Below are positions 49,454 through 58,730 of a stretch of 64,000 nucleotides of DNA, piece after piece (the first letter of the stretch is position 1; every line of letters starts with the position of its first letter). Under the pieces are notes generated by a model. It saw nothing but the letters and a program-made list of their open reading frames with translations, was not told where the DNA came from and did no database searches. Position numbers and translations under genes: made by a program. This stretch comes from Mesorhizobium sp. M2E.F.Ca.ET.219.01.1.1 (GTDB taxonomy: Bacteria > Pseudomonadota > Alphaproteobacteria > Rhizobiales > Rhizobiaceae). The DNA lies in assembly GCF_004016445.2 (NCBI RefSeq), contig NZ_SADT02000006.1:310001-374000 (forward strand). The letters run 5' to 3'.

Positions 49454-50608
49454 ATGGCCGCGTCCACTGGAAAGTCCTTCGTCAGCCGCTTCGGCGTTCA
49501 TATCGCCGTGCTGGTCTTCGTCGTCATCTGGACGATCCCCACGCTCGGCATCCTCGTCTCGTCATTGCGGGACAAGGATCAGATCATCGCCTCGGGCTGG
49601 TGGAATTCCTTCGCCAGTTCCAGCCAGACCGAGGCCGGACGGCTGCCGGCCGCCTCGGCGCAGACGCAGAAGGACGGCAAATATGTCATCGAGGGCAACG
49701 TCTTCGGCGATGGCGCCAAGCGTGACATCAGCGCCTTTGGTGTCAAGGCGGCGGCGCCGACGCAATACAAGGCCGGCACGGCGGCCGATCTCGGCGACGG
49801 CGTCACCTTGCAGGTGAACGCGGATGGCAGCTTCGTGCTCGCCTCGCCGAAGGCATTCGAAGGCGACCGCGGCCAGCGCGTCTACTACGCCTCCTCGGCG
49901 CCGCCGAAATTCACCACCGCGAACTACGATGCGGTGCTGTTTTCCGAAGGCATCGGCCGCTCGTTCATGAACTCGCTGACGGTGACCATTCCGGCAACGA
50001 TCATCCCCATCCTGATCGCGGCCTTCGCGGCCTATGCGCTCGCCTGGATGCGCTTTCCCGGCCGGGCGCTGCTGATCGCCGTCATCATCGGCCTGCTGGT
50101 CGTGCCGCTGCAGATGTCGCTCATCCCGCTGCTCAAGCTCTATAACGGCGTCGGCACCTTCTTCGGCGTGCCGTCGAAGACCTATCTCGGCATCTGGCTG
50201 GCGCATACCGGCTTCGGCCTGCCCTTCGCCATCTACCTGCTCAGGAGCTACATCGCCGGCCTGCCGCGCGAGATCATGGAATCGGCGCGCATCGACGGCG
50301 CCAGCGATTTCGAGATCTTCGTCAAGATCGTGTTGCCGTTGTCGTTCCCGGTGCTTGCCTCCTTCGCCATCTTCCAGTTCCTGTGGGTATGGAACGATCT
50401 TCTGGTGGCGATGGTTTTCCTCGGCACGGCGCCCGATCAGATCGTGCTGACGGCCAAGCTCAACGCGCTGCTCGGCTCACGCGGCGGCAATTGGGAGATC
50501 CTTACGACTTCGGCATTCATCACCATTATCGTGCCGCTGATCGTGTTCTTCTCGCTGCAGCGCTATTTCGTCCGCGGGCTGCTTGCCGGCTCGGTGAAAG
50601 GAGGTTGA
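49454..50608 (+). CDS. aglG: Alpha-glucoside ABC transporter permease
   Basis: A 384-residue permease, longer than ordinary MalG because a soluble periplasmic insert of roughly 130 residues (about 45-170; includes AGRLPAASAQTQKDGKYVIEG) follows the first helix, a known feature of AglG. The remaining five helices carry the coupling loop LPREIMESARIDGASDFEIFVKIVLPLSFPVL (bases 50261-50356). It pairs with AglF. The start ATG is preceded by GGGAGGGC. Five bases separate its stop from the aglA start. Confidence 0.93.
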   Translation: MAASTGKSFVSRFGVHIAVLVFVVIWTIPTLGILVSSLRDKDQIIASGWWNSFASSSQTEAGRLPAASAQTQKDGKYVIEGNVFGDGAKRDISAFGVKAAAPTQYKAGTAADLGDGVTLQVNADGSFVLASPKAFEGDRGQRVYYASSAPPKFTTANYDAVLFSEGIGRSFMNSLTVTIPATIIPILIAAFAAYALAWMRFPGRALLIAVIIGLLVVPLQMSLIPLLKLYNGVGTFFGVPSKTYLGIWLAHTGFGLPFAIYLLRSYIAGLPREIMESARIDGASDFEIFVKIVLPLSFPVLASFAIFQFLWVWNDLLVAMVFLGTAPDQIVLTAKLNALLGSRGGNWEILTTSAFITIIVPLIVFFSLQRYFVRGLLAGSVKGG

Positions 50609-50612
50609 AGAC

Positions 50613-52289
50613 ATGCAATCGGCTTTGAAGGCGACTTCGAGACCAGACCCCGCCCCAGACCCTGCCATCGACCGCGACTGGTGGCGGGGCGCGGTGATCT
50701 ACCAGATCTATCCGCGCTCCTACCAGGACTCCAACGACGACGGCATCGGCGACCTGAAAGGCATCGTGCAGCGCCTGCCCTACATCGCCTCGCTCGGCGT
50801 CGACGCCATCTGGATCTCGCCCTTCTTCAAATCGCCGATGAAGGATTTCGGCTATGACGTCTCGGATTACTGTGACGTCGACCCGATGTTCGGCACGCTC
50901 GCCGATTTCGACGCGCTGGTGGCGGAGGCGCACCGGCTGGGGCTCAAGGTGATGATCGACGAGGTGCTTTCGCACACCGCCGACATCCACCCCTGGTTCA
51001 AGGAAAGCCGTTCCAGCCGCAGCAATCCCAAGGCCGACTGGTATGTGTGGGCGGACGCCAAGCCCGACGGCACGCCGCCGAACAACTGGCTGTCGATCTT
51101 CGGCGGTTCGGCCTGGCAGTGGGACACCAGCCGCCAGCAATATTACATGCACAATTTCCTGGCCGAGCAGCCCGATCTCAACTTCCACAATGCTGAAGTT
51201 CAGGACGCGCTGCTCGACATCACCCGCTTCTGGCTGGAGCGCGGCGTCGACGGCTTCCGGCTGGATACGATCAATTTCTATTTCCACAGCCAGGGGCTGG
51301 AGGACAATCCGCCGCTGCCGCCGGAACAGCGCAACGACCAGACCGCGCCCGCGGTCAATCCGTACAACTACCAGGACCATATCTACGACAAGAGCCGCCC
51401 GGAGAATCTCAGCTTCCTCGAGCGCTTTCGCGCGCTTCTCGACGAATATCCGGCGCAGGCCGCCGTCGGCGAGGTCGGCGACTCGCAGCGCGGCCTCGAG
51501 GTGGTCGCCGCCTACACCGCCGACGGCAAGCGCGTGCATATGTGCTATTCCTTCGACTTCCTCGCGCCGGAAAAGATCAGCGCGGCGAAAGTGCGCGCGG
51601 TGCTGGAGGCGTTCGGCACGGTGGCCAGCGACGGCTGGTCGTGCTGGGCCTTCTCCAACCATGACGTGATGCGGGTCGCCTCGCGCTGGGCCGCCAACGA
51701 GGCGGACCCGACCGCCTATCTCAAGGTGATCTCGGCCCTTCTGATGTCGTTGCGCGGGTCGGTCTGCATCTATCAGGGCGAAGAGCTCGGCCTTGGCGAG
51801 GCGGAGCTGAAATTCGAGGACCTGCAGGATCCCTACGGCATCCGCTTCTGGCCGGAGTTCAAGGGCCGTGACGGCTGCCGCACGCCGATGGTGTGGGAAG
51901 CGGCCGCCAAGAATGGCGGCTTCTCGGCGGCGAAACCCTGGCTGCCGGTGCCGGGAAGGCACCTGTCGCAGGCCGTCAACGTGCAACAGGGCGACGCCAG
52001 CTCGCTGCTCGAGCACTACCGCCGCTTCCTCGCCTTCCGTCGCCAGCACCCGGCGCTGGCCAAGGGCGAGATCGACTTTATCGCAAGCGACGGCGATACC
52101 GTCGCCTTCACGCGCCGCGAGGGCAGTGAGCGGATCGTCTGCGCCTTCAACCTCGGCAGCAAATCCGCCGAGATCGATCTCGGCCAAGGCGCGCTGCAGC
52201 CCTTGCCCGGACATGGCTTTTCGGGACAGACTGGCAGCGGGCCGGTCCGCCTCGGCGGATACGGCGCCTGGTTCGGGCGCATCGACTGA
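50613..52289 (+). CDS. aglA: Alpha-glucosidase (GH13)
   Basis: A 558-residue GH13 enzyme that splits imported alpha-glucosides in the cytoplasm. Catalytic residues seen: nucleophile Asp218 in GVDGFRLDTINF, acid/base Glu287 in AAVGEVGD, and transition-state Asp351 in FSNHD. The N-terminal block AVIYQIYPRSYQDSNDDGIGD and GVDAIWISPFFKSPMKDFGYD is typical of oligo-1,6-glucosidase-like members. No signal peptide. ATG 50613 follows AGGAGG. Within the agl operon, it makes glucose and fructose or glucose from sucrose, maltose or similar. Confidence 0.95.
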   Translation: MQSALKATSRPDPAPDPAIDRDWWRGAVIYQIYPRSYQDSNDDGIGDLKGIVQRLPYIASLGVDAIWISPFFKSPMKDFGYDVSDYCDVDPMFGTLADFDALVAEAHRLGLKVMIDEVLSHTADIHPWFKESRSSRSNPKADWYVWADAKPDGTPPNNWLSIFGGSAWQWDTSRQQYYMHNFLAEQPDLNFHNAEVQDALLDITRFWLERGVDGFRLDTINFYFHSQGLEDNPPLPPEQRNDQTAPAVNPYNYQDHIYDKSRPENLSFLERFRALLDEYPAQAAVGEVGDSQRGLEVVAAYTADGKRVHMCYSFDFLAPEKISAAKVRAVLEAFGTVASDGWSCWAFSNHDVMRVASRWAANEADPTAYLKVISALLMSLRGSVCIYQGEELGLGEAELKFEDLQDPYGIRFWPEFKGRDGCRTPMVWEAAAKNGGFSAAKPWLPVPGRHLSQAVNVQQGDASSLLEHYRRFLAFRRQHPALAKGEIDFIASDGDTVAFTRREGSERIVCAFNLGSKSAEIDLGQGALQPLPGHGFSGQTGSGPVRLGGYGAWFGRID

Positions 52290-52324
52290 ACTTCTAAGAC
52301 AGCAATCAACGGGAGGAGACAAAC

Positions 52325-53437
<1,113 letters not shown>

Positions 53438-53453
53438 GCGGAGCCGCCACGGC

Positions 53454-53492
53454 AAAGAAAAAGCGGCGGACCTTGGCCCGCCGCTCCTGTTT
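53454..53492. terminator. Bidirectional terminator between aglK and the DUF680 genes
   Basis: GCGGCGG and CCGCCGC form a 7-bp stem with an eight-base loop. On the minus strand it is followed by CTTTTTCTTT, a good intrinsic terminator for the DUF680 gene; on the plus strand by TCCTGTTT, weaker but usable for aglK. Confidence 0.75.
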
Positions 53493-53508
53493 AAATCGCG
53501 GTCGGCTG

Positions 53509-53739
53509 TTAACGATTGCCGAAGCGGTCGCGGTCGCTGCCCTGCGGCGCCGACTTCTGCGCGTCGCCCGAGTTCAGCAGCTTGTAGACCGGCGAATCGG
53601 TGCCGATCGACGAGGTGCGGGTCGTATCCACGGCGGGAGCCGGCTGGTTGACGCCGCTGTTGTTGTAGTTGTCGCTGCCCGCAAAAGCGGCCGTGGAAAC
53701 GGCCATGAGAGCGGCGGTGGCAAGAACGATCTTTTTCAT
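53509..53739 (-). CDS. DUF680-type small secreted protein, copy 1
   Basis: A 76-residue protein with a signal peptide (MKKIVLATAALMAVSTAAFA) cut before GSDNYNNSG. The rest is short and polar (Asn, Gln, Ser, Thr) and ends in DRDRFGNR. Start 53739 has AGGAGT upstream; the frame open beyond that is a shadow. It is highly similar to the next gene, and the family (DUF680) is known almost only from Mesorhizobium. Periplasmic or extracellular; role unknown. Confidence 0.85.
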   Translation of the reverse strand: MKKIVLATAALMAVSTAAFAGSDNYNNSGVNQPAPAVDTTRTSSIGTDSPVYKLLNSGDAQKSAPQGSDRDRFGNR

Positions 53740-53809
53740 CTTAGGTACTCCTGAATTTCTTGATCGGAACGAGACGACGAGCAAGCGGCCGCCGGTTCGA
53801 CGTCGGCTG

Positions 53810-54016
53810 TTAGTTGTTGCCGAAGAGGTTGCGGTCGGCGCCCGTCTTGACCTGAATCTGCTCGGCCGGCTCCGCCTTGCGGACCGAGGCCGTGTAAGAA
53901 GAGTCGACTGTCGCCGCCGGCGGATTGGCAGCCTGCGAGTTGTAATTATCGCTACCAGCAAAGGCGCTGCCGGAAATGGCCAGAAGGGCGGCGGCAGTGA
54001 GAACAATCTTTTTCAT
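53810..54016 (-). CDS. DUF680-type small secreted protein, copy 2
   Basis: A 68-residue paralogue of the neighbouring gene: signal MKKIVLTAAALLAISGSAFA, mature start GSDNYNSQAANPPAATVD, and end GADRNLFGNN against DRDRFGNR in copy 1. Start 54016 has GGAG upstream. The two copies share the signal, the GSDNYN motif and the FGN ending, but the middle has diverged, so the duplication is not very recent. It may be co-transcribed with copy 1 (71-base gap). Confidence 0.85.
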   Translation of the reverse strand: MKKIVLTAAALLAISGSAFAGSDNYNSQAANPPAATVDSSYTASVRKAEPAEQIQVKTGADRNLFGNN

Positions 54017-54507
54017 TTTTGCTACTCCAGTATTTTTATTCCGTCCGTCTAGCGGCGTGTCTTGGGAATGAAATCGCGTCGTTCGGACAGCGCTGATTTG
54101 GGTAAGTCGATCGCCGGATTCCAATCACGAAGTTTTTCCGCCTGGACCATGAATGCGCATCTTGAAGTTTTCATAAGCATGCCTATCACCATATGTTTAT
54201 CTAATTGAATCAACGGTTTATATAAGTTGTGCAGTTGGCTCACCAAGTGTGTCAGGCGGCCAACGTTCACAGCGTTCTGCACGCACCGTCAACAGAAACG
54301 AACCGTTCGGTTCGATTTTAGAATCTGCTAATAGTCACTTTTTGATACTGTTAACCATTCAGGGCCCTCCCGAACATCGTCCCGAAAGCCGAGGGCAAGG
54401 AGAAAAGGACGGAATCAGCACGGTGAACACGGCGCAATTGTCGCGCCGCATGGATGCGATGTCGTTTTCATGCCGACGGGAAACCGGCGGTCGTGATTAG
54501 ATCAGGG
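54017..54507. other. Non-coding, AT-richer region with a TetR-like palindrome
   Basis: No convincing gene. Bases 54120-54350 are clearly less GC-rich than the surroundings. CGAACCG-TT-CGGTTCG at 54299-54314 is a 16-base palindrome like TetR-family operators; no tetR gene is in the window. The promoter for the riboswitch-controlled operon must lie in this region or at its right end. Confidence 0.5.
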
Positions 54508-54688
54508 CATCTCAGGTGCCGCTTTGTCGCGACGAGGCGGAGAATTGGGAAGCCGGTCGAAATCCGGCGCTGCCCCCGCAACGGTGGTGGAGTGAAGTCG
54601 CAACGGGAGACCACTGGGCCATGGGCCTGGGAAGGTGCTGCGACCGCCCGCAAGGGCAACTCCAAAGCCCGGAAACCAGCCAGAGACA
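54508..54688 (+). promoter_or_regulatory. Cobalamin riboswitch
   Basis: Conserved elements in order: CAGGTGCC at 54513-54520, GGAAGCCGGT and AAATCCGGC, the hallmark GCTGCCCCCGCAACGGT at about 54570-54587, the CCACTGGGCC and TGGGAAGG arm, and the B12-box-like CCCGGAAACCAGCCAGAGAC at 54668-54687. Such RNAs switch off downstream genes when adenosylcobalamin is plentiful. A CTGCC-GGT-GGCAG hairpin with a T-rich tail (54745-54769) between it and the Rieske gene may be the expression platform. Confidence 0.9.
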
Positions 54689-54744
54689 TTTTAACTCGAC
54701 TGATCGCGGTGGGCGGTCAAGAGGCGGACGGCGCGCGCCCGGCC

Positions 54745-54769
54745 CTGCCGGTGGCAGTCGTTCTTCTCC
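54745..54769 (+). terminator. Possible riboswitch expression-platform terminator
   Basis: Stem CTGCC/GGCAG with loop GGT, followed by TCGTTCTTCTCC. It is weak as an intrinsic terminator, but it is the only such structure between the riboswitch and the start of the Rieske gene. Confidence 0.4.
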
Positions 54770-54806
54770 ATCACCACCAGTTCAGTCCTTGATGCGAGGA
54801 CAGGAC

Positions 54807-56054
54807 ATGGATGCGCGCAACGACATGCTGAGGCTCCTACAGAGCCGCAAGCCGGGCTACTCGCTCGAGCAGCCCTTCTACACCGATCCCGACTATTTCA
54901 AGCTCGACATGGAGCTGATCTGGTATCGTGACTGGTTGTTTATCGGCCATGATTGCGAACTGCCGAAACCAGGCAGCTATATCACCGTCCAGGTCGGCGA
55001 CTATCCGGTGGTGCTGGTCCGCGACCAGAAGGGAAGGATCAACGCTTTCCACAACTCCTGCCGGCATCGCGGCAGCCGCGTGTGCAACACCGACAAGGGC
55101 ACCGCCGCCAAGCTGGTTTGTCCCTACCATCAGTGGACTTACGAGCTCGACGGGCGGTTGCTGTTTGCGCGCCAGATGGCGGAAGGGTTCGACAAAGGCC
55201 AGTTCGGCCTGAAGCCCGCGGCCTGCGAAAGCGTCGGCGGCTACATCTTCATCTGCCTGGCAAAGGAGCCTGCCGACTTCGCGCCCATGCGCGCCATGAT
55301 CGAACCCTATCTCCTGCCGCACCGGCTGAGCGAGGCAAAGGTCGCGTACGAATCGACGATCGTCGAAAAGGGCAACTGGAAGCTCGTCTGGGAAAACAAC
55401 CGCGAGTGCTATCACTGCGCCGGCAACCATCCGGAACTGTGCAAGACTTTTCCGGAAGCGCCAACGGTGACAGGTGTGCAGGGCGCCGACAGCGACCCGG
55501 AAATGCTTGCGCACTGGGCGAAATGCGAGGCGGCGGGTCTGCCGAGCCGGTTCCGGATCGATCCGGCCGGGCAATACCGCGCCACGCGCGCGCCGCTGCT
55601 GCGCGACGCCGTCAGCTACACGATGAGCGGCAAGCGCGCCGTGACGAAAAACCTGTCCGCCGGCGTCGCCGCCGACCGCATCGGCACTTTGATGCATTAC
55701 CATTATCCGACCACATGGAATCACATCCTCATCGATCACGCCGTCACCTTCCGTGTGCTGCCGATCAGCGCCACGGAGACCGCGGTGACGACGAAATGGC
55801 TGGTCCACAAGGACGCGGTGGAAGGCGTCGACTACGATCTGGCCGAACTCACCCATGTCTGGACCGAGACCAACGATCAGGACCGCCGCATCGTCGAGGA
55901 AAACGCGCTCGGCATCCTGTCGCCGGCTTACGAGCCCGGTCCCTATTCCGAGCTGCATGAGGGCGGCGTCATCCAGTTCGTCGAGTGGTACGCCTCCTTC
56001 ATCGGTCCGCGCCTTGCCGAAGGCGGCCGCCCGGCACTGCGCAGCGTCGCCTAA
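54807..56054 (+). CDS. gbcA: Rieske oxygenase, GbcA/Stc2-like betaine demethylase component
   Basis: A 415-residue Rieske non-heme iron oxygenase. The 2Fe-2S ligands are in CRHRGS and CPYHQW (about 80-105). The mononuclear iron site lies around ENNRECYHCAGNHPELC (about 200), with the carboxylate ligand near HLHVW-type downstream residues not resolved by eye. The best matches in memory are glycine betaine monooxygenase GbcA and stachydrine demethylase Stc2, which remove an N-methyl group as formaldehyde. ATG 54807 follows GAGGACAGGAC. It sits behind a cobalamin riboswitch and before its reductase gene. Exact substrate (glycine betaine, proline betaine, carnitine) not certain. Confidence 0.85.
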   Translation: MDARNDMLRLLQSRKPGYSLEQPFYTDPDYFKLDMELIWYRDWLFIGHDCELPKPGSYITVQVGDYPVVLVRDQKGRINAFHNSCRHRGSRVCNTDKGTAAKLVCPYHQWTYELDGRLLFARQMAEGFDKGQFGLKPAACESVGGYIFICLAKEPADFAPMRAMIEPYLLPHRLSEAKVAYESTIVEKGNWKLVWENNRECYHCAGNHPELCKTFPEAPTVTGVQGADSDPEMLAHWAKCEAAGLPSRFRIDPAGQYRATRAPLLRDAVSYTMSGKRAVTKNLSAGVAADRIGTLMHYHYPTTWNHILIDHAVTFRVLPISATETAVTTKWLVHKDAVEGVDYDLAELTHVWTETNDQDRRIVEENALGILSPAYEPGPYSELHEGGVIQFVEWYASFIGPRLAEGGRPALRSVA

Positions 56055-56074
56055 AGGCCGAGGAGATGAACGCG

Positions 56075-57175
56075 ATGACAGATCTCGGCCTCTATCGCCA
56101 TCTCGACGAGATGGCGCCCTGGAACGACAGGCTGCAAGTGCTGGAAGTGATCGGCGTCAGCGACGAGGCGCCGCAGGTGAAGACGTTCACCTTCCGCTCC
56201 GACAATCAGACCTGGTTCCGCTACAAGCCGGGGCAGTTCGTGACGCTGGAATTGCCGACGGCCGACGGACCGCTAATGCGCACCTACACGTTGTCGTCCT
56301 CGCCGTCGCGGCCGTTCTCGATCGCAGTGACGGTGAAAGCGCAAGCCGGAAGCGTCGGCACGCGCTGGATGTTCGACAATCTGAAGCCCGGCGTCCATGT
56401 GAAGGCCTACGGGCCGGCCGGCGATTTCTCGCTGCACAGCCATCCGGCGGCCAAATATCTGTTCATTTCGGCCGGATCCGGCGTCACGCCGATGATGTCG
56501 ATGCTGCGCTGGCTGAACGACTGCGCGCCCTGGACCGATGTCGGCTTCGTCAACTGCGCGCGCCGGCCGGAAGAGATCATCTTCCGCAAGGAGCTCGAAC
56601 TGCTCGGCAGCCGCATGCCCGGCCTGTCGCTCGGCTTCATGATCGAGGAGCGGTCGAGCCGCGAGGGCTGGTTCGGTCATATGGGCCGCATCGACGCAAT
56701 CCGGCTGCCGCTTCTGGCACCTGATTTCCGCGAACGGGAAATCTTCTGCTGCGGGCCCGACCCTTTCATGCGTGCCGTCCGACAGATGCTGGAGGCCGCC
56801 GGCTTCGACATGAGCCGCTACCATCAGGAGAGCTTCGCGGCGCCGGCCGTGGAAGAAGTCCCAGCGCCGTTCGCGATGCCGGCCGGCGAGGACGCCCAGC
56901 CGCCCGCCGAGGCGGTGACACCGGTCCGTTTTTCGCTTTCAAATGTCGATGCGGAATGCGTCGCCGGACAGACCGTGCTGCAGACGGCGCGCGCTTCAGG
57001 CGTCAGGATCCCGGCGGCCTGCGAATTCGGTCTCTGCGGAACCTGCAAGGTGAAAAAGGTCTCGGGCGAGGTCTCGATGAGCCACAATGGCGGCATTCTC
57101 GATCACGAGATCGATGACGGCTATATCCTGGCCTGCTGTTCGAGGCCGCTGTCGGCACTGGACGTCGAGGCCTGA
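56075..57175 (+). CDS. gbcB: Rieske oxygenase reductase, GbcB-like
   Basis: A 366-residue electron-transfer partner. An FAD domain (RYKPGQFVTLELP, MRTYTLSSSP) comes first, then an NAD(P) domain (FISAGSGVTPMMSML, FCCGPDPFM). A C-terminal plant-type ferredoxin domain from about 280 has the 2Fe-2S cysteines in CEFGLCGTCKVKK and the distal YILACCSRP. It passes electrons from NADH to the Rieske component. ATG 56075 is favoured because AGGAG lies nine bases upstream; ATG 56066 abuts that site. It is 20 bases after gbcA and under the same riboswitch. Confidence 0.9.
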   Translation: MTDLGLYRHLDEMAPWNDRLQVLEVIGVSDEAPQVKTFTFRSDNQTWFRYKPGQFVTLELPTADGPLMRTYTLSSSPSRPFSIAVTVKAQAGSVGTRWMFDNLKPGVHVKAYGPAGDFSLHSHPAAKYLFISAGSGVTPMMSMLRWLNDCAPWTDVGFVNCARRPEEIIFRKELELLGSRMPGLSLGFMIEERSSREGWFGHMGRIDAIRLPLLAPDFREREIFCCGPDPFMRAVRQMLEAAGFDMSRYHQESFAAPAVEEVPAPFAMPAGEDAQPPAEAVTPVRFSLSNVDAECVAGQTVLQTARASGVRIPAACEFGLCGTCKVKKVSGEVSMSHNGGILDHEIDDGYILACCSRPLSALDVEA

Positions 57176-57232
57176 AGGCTTACCGGTCGAGGCGAGGACC
57201 GCTGCGGGATCATCCTCGCAGGGATCATGCTT

Positions 57233-58000
57233 CTAAACCCCGTAGCGCTCGGTGCGGATGATTTCCGCCGGAACGCCGGCGCCGATCAAGGCGTCGGCGG
57301 CGGCCGAGACGAACGCGTTCGAGCCGCAGACATAGGCGAGCCTCGGCGCCTTGGGGAGGCGCTCGACGGCCTGCGCCATCATGCGGGCGTCGACGCGCCG
57401 GGAATAGTCGGAGGGGCGCCTCGCCGGCTCACGGGTCAGCGTCAGCACAAGGTTGAATCCGTCAAGCCGGTCGTCCAAGCCGATCAGTTCGTCGCGGAAG
57501 ATGACCTCGTCCCAGATCCGCGCCGAAAACACCAGCGCGACCGGCACCGCCATATTGCGCAGCGTGCGATGGCGCACCATCGCCATCAGCGGCACGACAC
57601 CGGAGCCGCCGCCGACCAGAAGGATCGGCCCGCTGTCCTCCCAGATGAAATGGCCACCCAGCGGCCCGCGCAGCTCGATCTCGTCGCCGACGGCGGCCAC
57701 GTCGTGGAAGAAGGGCGAGACCTCGCCGTCGTCGAGCCGCTCGATCGCCAGCTCGACGGCGGCACCGGCTTCCGGCGCCGAGGCGATGGAATATGAGCGG
57801 CGCGCCTGATAGCCGTCCGGCGCCGTCAGCCTGATGTCGACGTGCTGGCCCGCCAGATGGGCGAAGGGCCGCGACGGCTGGAACCAGAAGCTGGTGACGC
57901 GCGGCGTGCGCTTTTCGATGCGGGTGATGGTGGCTGCCTGCCAGGGCGACTGCGGCGACGGCTCGGCACTCATGGATTGCCCCTCACGGGTCGAGCTCAT
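57233..58000 (-). CDS. Ferredoxin-reductase-type FAD/NAD oxidoreductase paired with a sulfite-oxidase-like enzyme
   Basis: A 255-residue flavin reductase: FAD domain (AGQHVDIRLTAPDGYQARRSYSIASAP) and NAD domain (ILLVGGGSGVVPLMAMVRH, YVCGSNAFVSAAADALIGAG). There is no ferredoxin domain, unlike the neighbouring GbcB. Its start overlaps the stop of the molybdoenzyme gene (ATGA), so it is that enzyme's electron partner. ATG 57973, after GAGGGGCAATCC, is an alternative start. It is convergent with gbcAB. Confidence 0.88.
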   Translation of the reverse strand: MSSTREGQSMSAEPSPQSPWQAATITRIEKRTPRVTSFWFQPSRPFAHLAGQHVDIRLTAPDGYQARRSYSIASAPEAGAAVELAIERLDDGEVSPFFHDVAAVGDEIELRGPLGGHFIWEDSGPILLVGGGSGVVPLMAMVRHRTLRNMAVPVALVFSARIWDEVIFRDELIGLDDRLDGFNLVLTLTREPARRPSDYSRRVDARMMAQAVERLPKAPRLAYVCGSNAFVSAAADALIGAGVPAEIIRTERYGV

Positions 58001-58608
58001 GGATCGCTCGAATAGCGCTGCTCGCGCCAGGGGTCGCCATACATGTGATAGCCGCGCAGCTCCCAGAAGCCCGGCTCATCGCGCTCGGTGAACTGCAGCC
58101 CGTTCACCCATTTGGCCGATTTCCAGAAATAGAGATGCGGTACCAATAGCCGCGCCGGCCCGCCATGATCCGGCGTGATCGGCTTGCCTTCATAGAGCAG
58201 CGCCACCATCGCCTTGCCGGTGACGAGATCCTTGGTCGGCACATTGGTGGAATAGCCGTCGAAGGACAGCGCCAGCGTGTAGGCGGTCGGCGGCTCGATA
58301 CCGGCGTCGGCGAGGATGTCGTCGATCATGACGCCCTGCCACGGCGTGTTGAATTTTGTCCAGGCCGTCACGCAATGGATGTCGCGCGTCATCTTGCTTT
58401 GCGGCAGGGCGTTGAACTCGGCCCAGTTCCATTTCTTGATTGGCTTGGATCCCTGCTTGAGGGTGAAAGACCAATCCTCCGTGCGCACGCGCGGTGTCGG
58501 CCCGGCCGAGAGCACGGGAAAACCCTGCTCCAGATACTGGCCCGGCGGAATGCGCGCGTCGGTGTCGGAAGGAGGACGCCGTCCCGAAAAGAAACCGCGC
58601 GTGACCAT
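57997..58608 (-). CDS. Sulfite-oxidase-like molybdopterin oxidoreductase
   Basis: A 203-residue single-domain enzyme of the sulfite oxidase/MsrP fold. The molybdenum-ligating Cys is in DIHCVTAWTKFNTPWQGV (about residue 90), followed by FDGYSTNVPTKDLV and PDHGGPARLLVPHLYFWKSAKW. No signal peptide is present, so it is cytoplasmic, unlike MsrP. Such pairs with a flavin reductase are common in alphaproteobacteria, but the substrate is unknown. ATG 58608 has AGGAAGG upstream. Confidence 0.9.
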   Translation of the reverse strand: MVTRGFFSGRRPPSDTDARIPPGQYLEQGFPVLSAGPTPRVRTEDWSFTLKQGSKPIKKWNWAEFNALPQSKMTRDIHCVTAWTKFNTPWQGVMIDDILADAGIEPPTAYTLALSFDGYSTNVPTKDLVTGKAMVALLYEGKPITPDHGGPARLLVPHLYFWKSAKWVNGLQFTERDEPGFWELRGYHMYGDPWREQRYSSDP

Positions 58609-58730
58609 GGAGACGCCTTCCTGCACCGGTGGAACGATGCGGGGAGTGTTCTCGAAGACGCCTTCCGGGGCAATAGAAATCTTGAGGTGGAGCCCACCGG
58701 CAAGGCCGGCAGGCTCCGTCGGAGATTTTC

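Noticed and set aside
54249..54500. 83-codon plus-strand reading frame before the riboswitch
   Set aside because: Overlaps the palindrome, has poor codon usage and no ribosome site.
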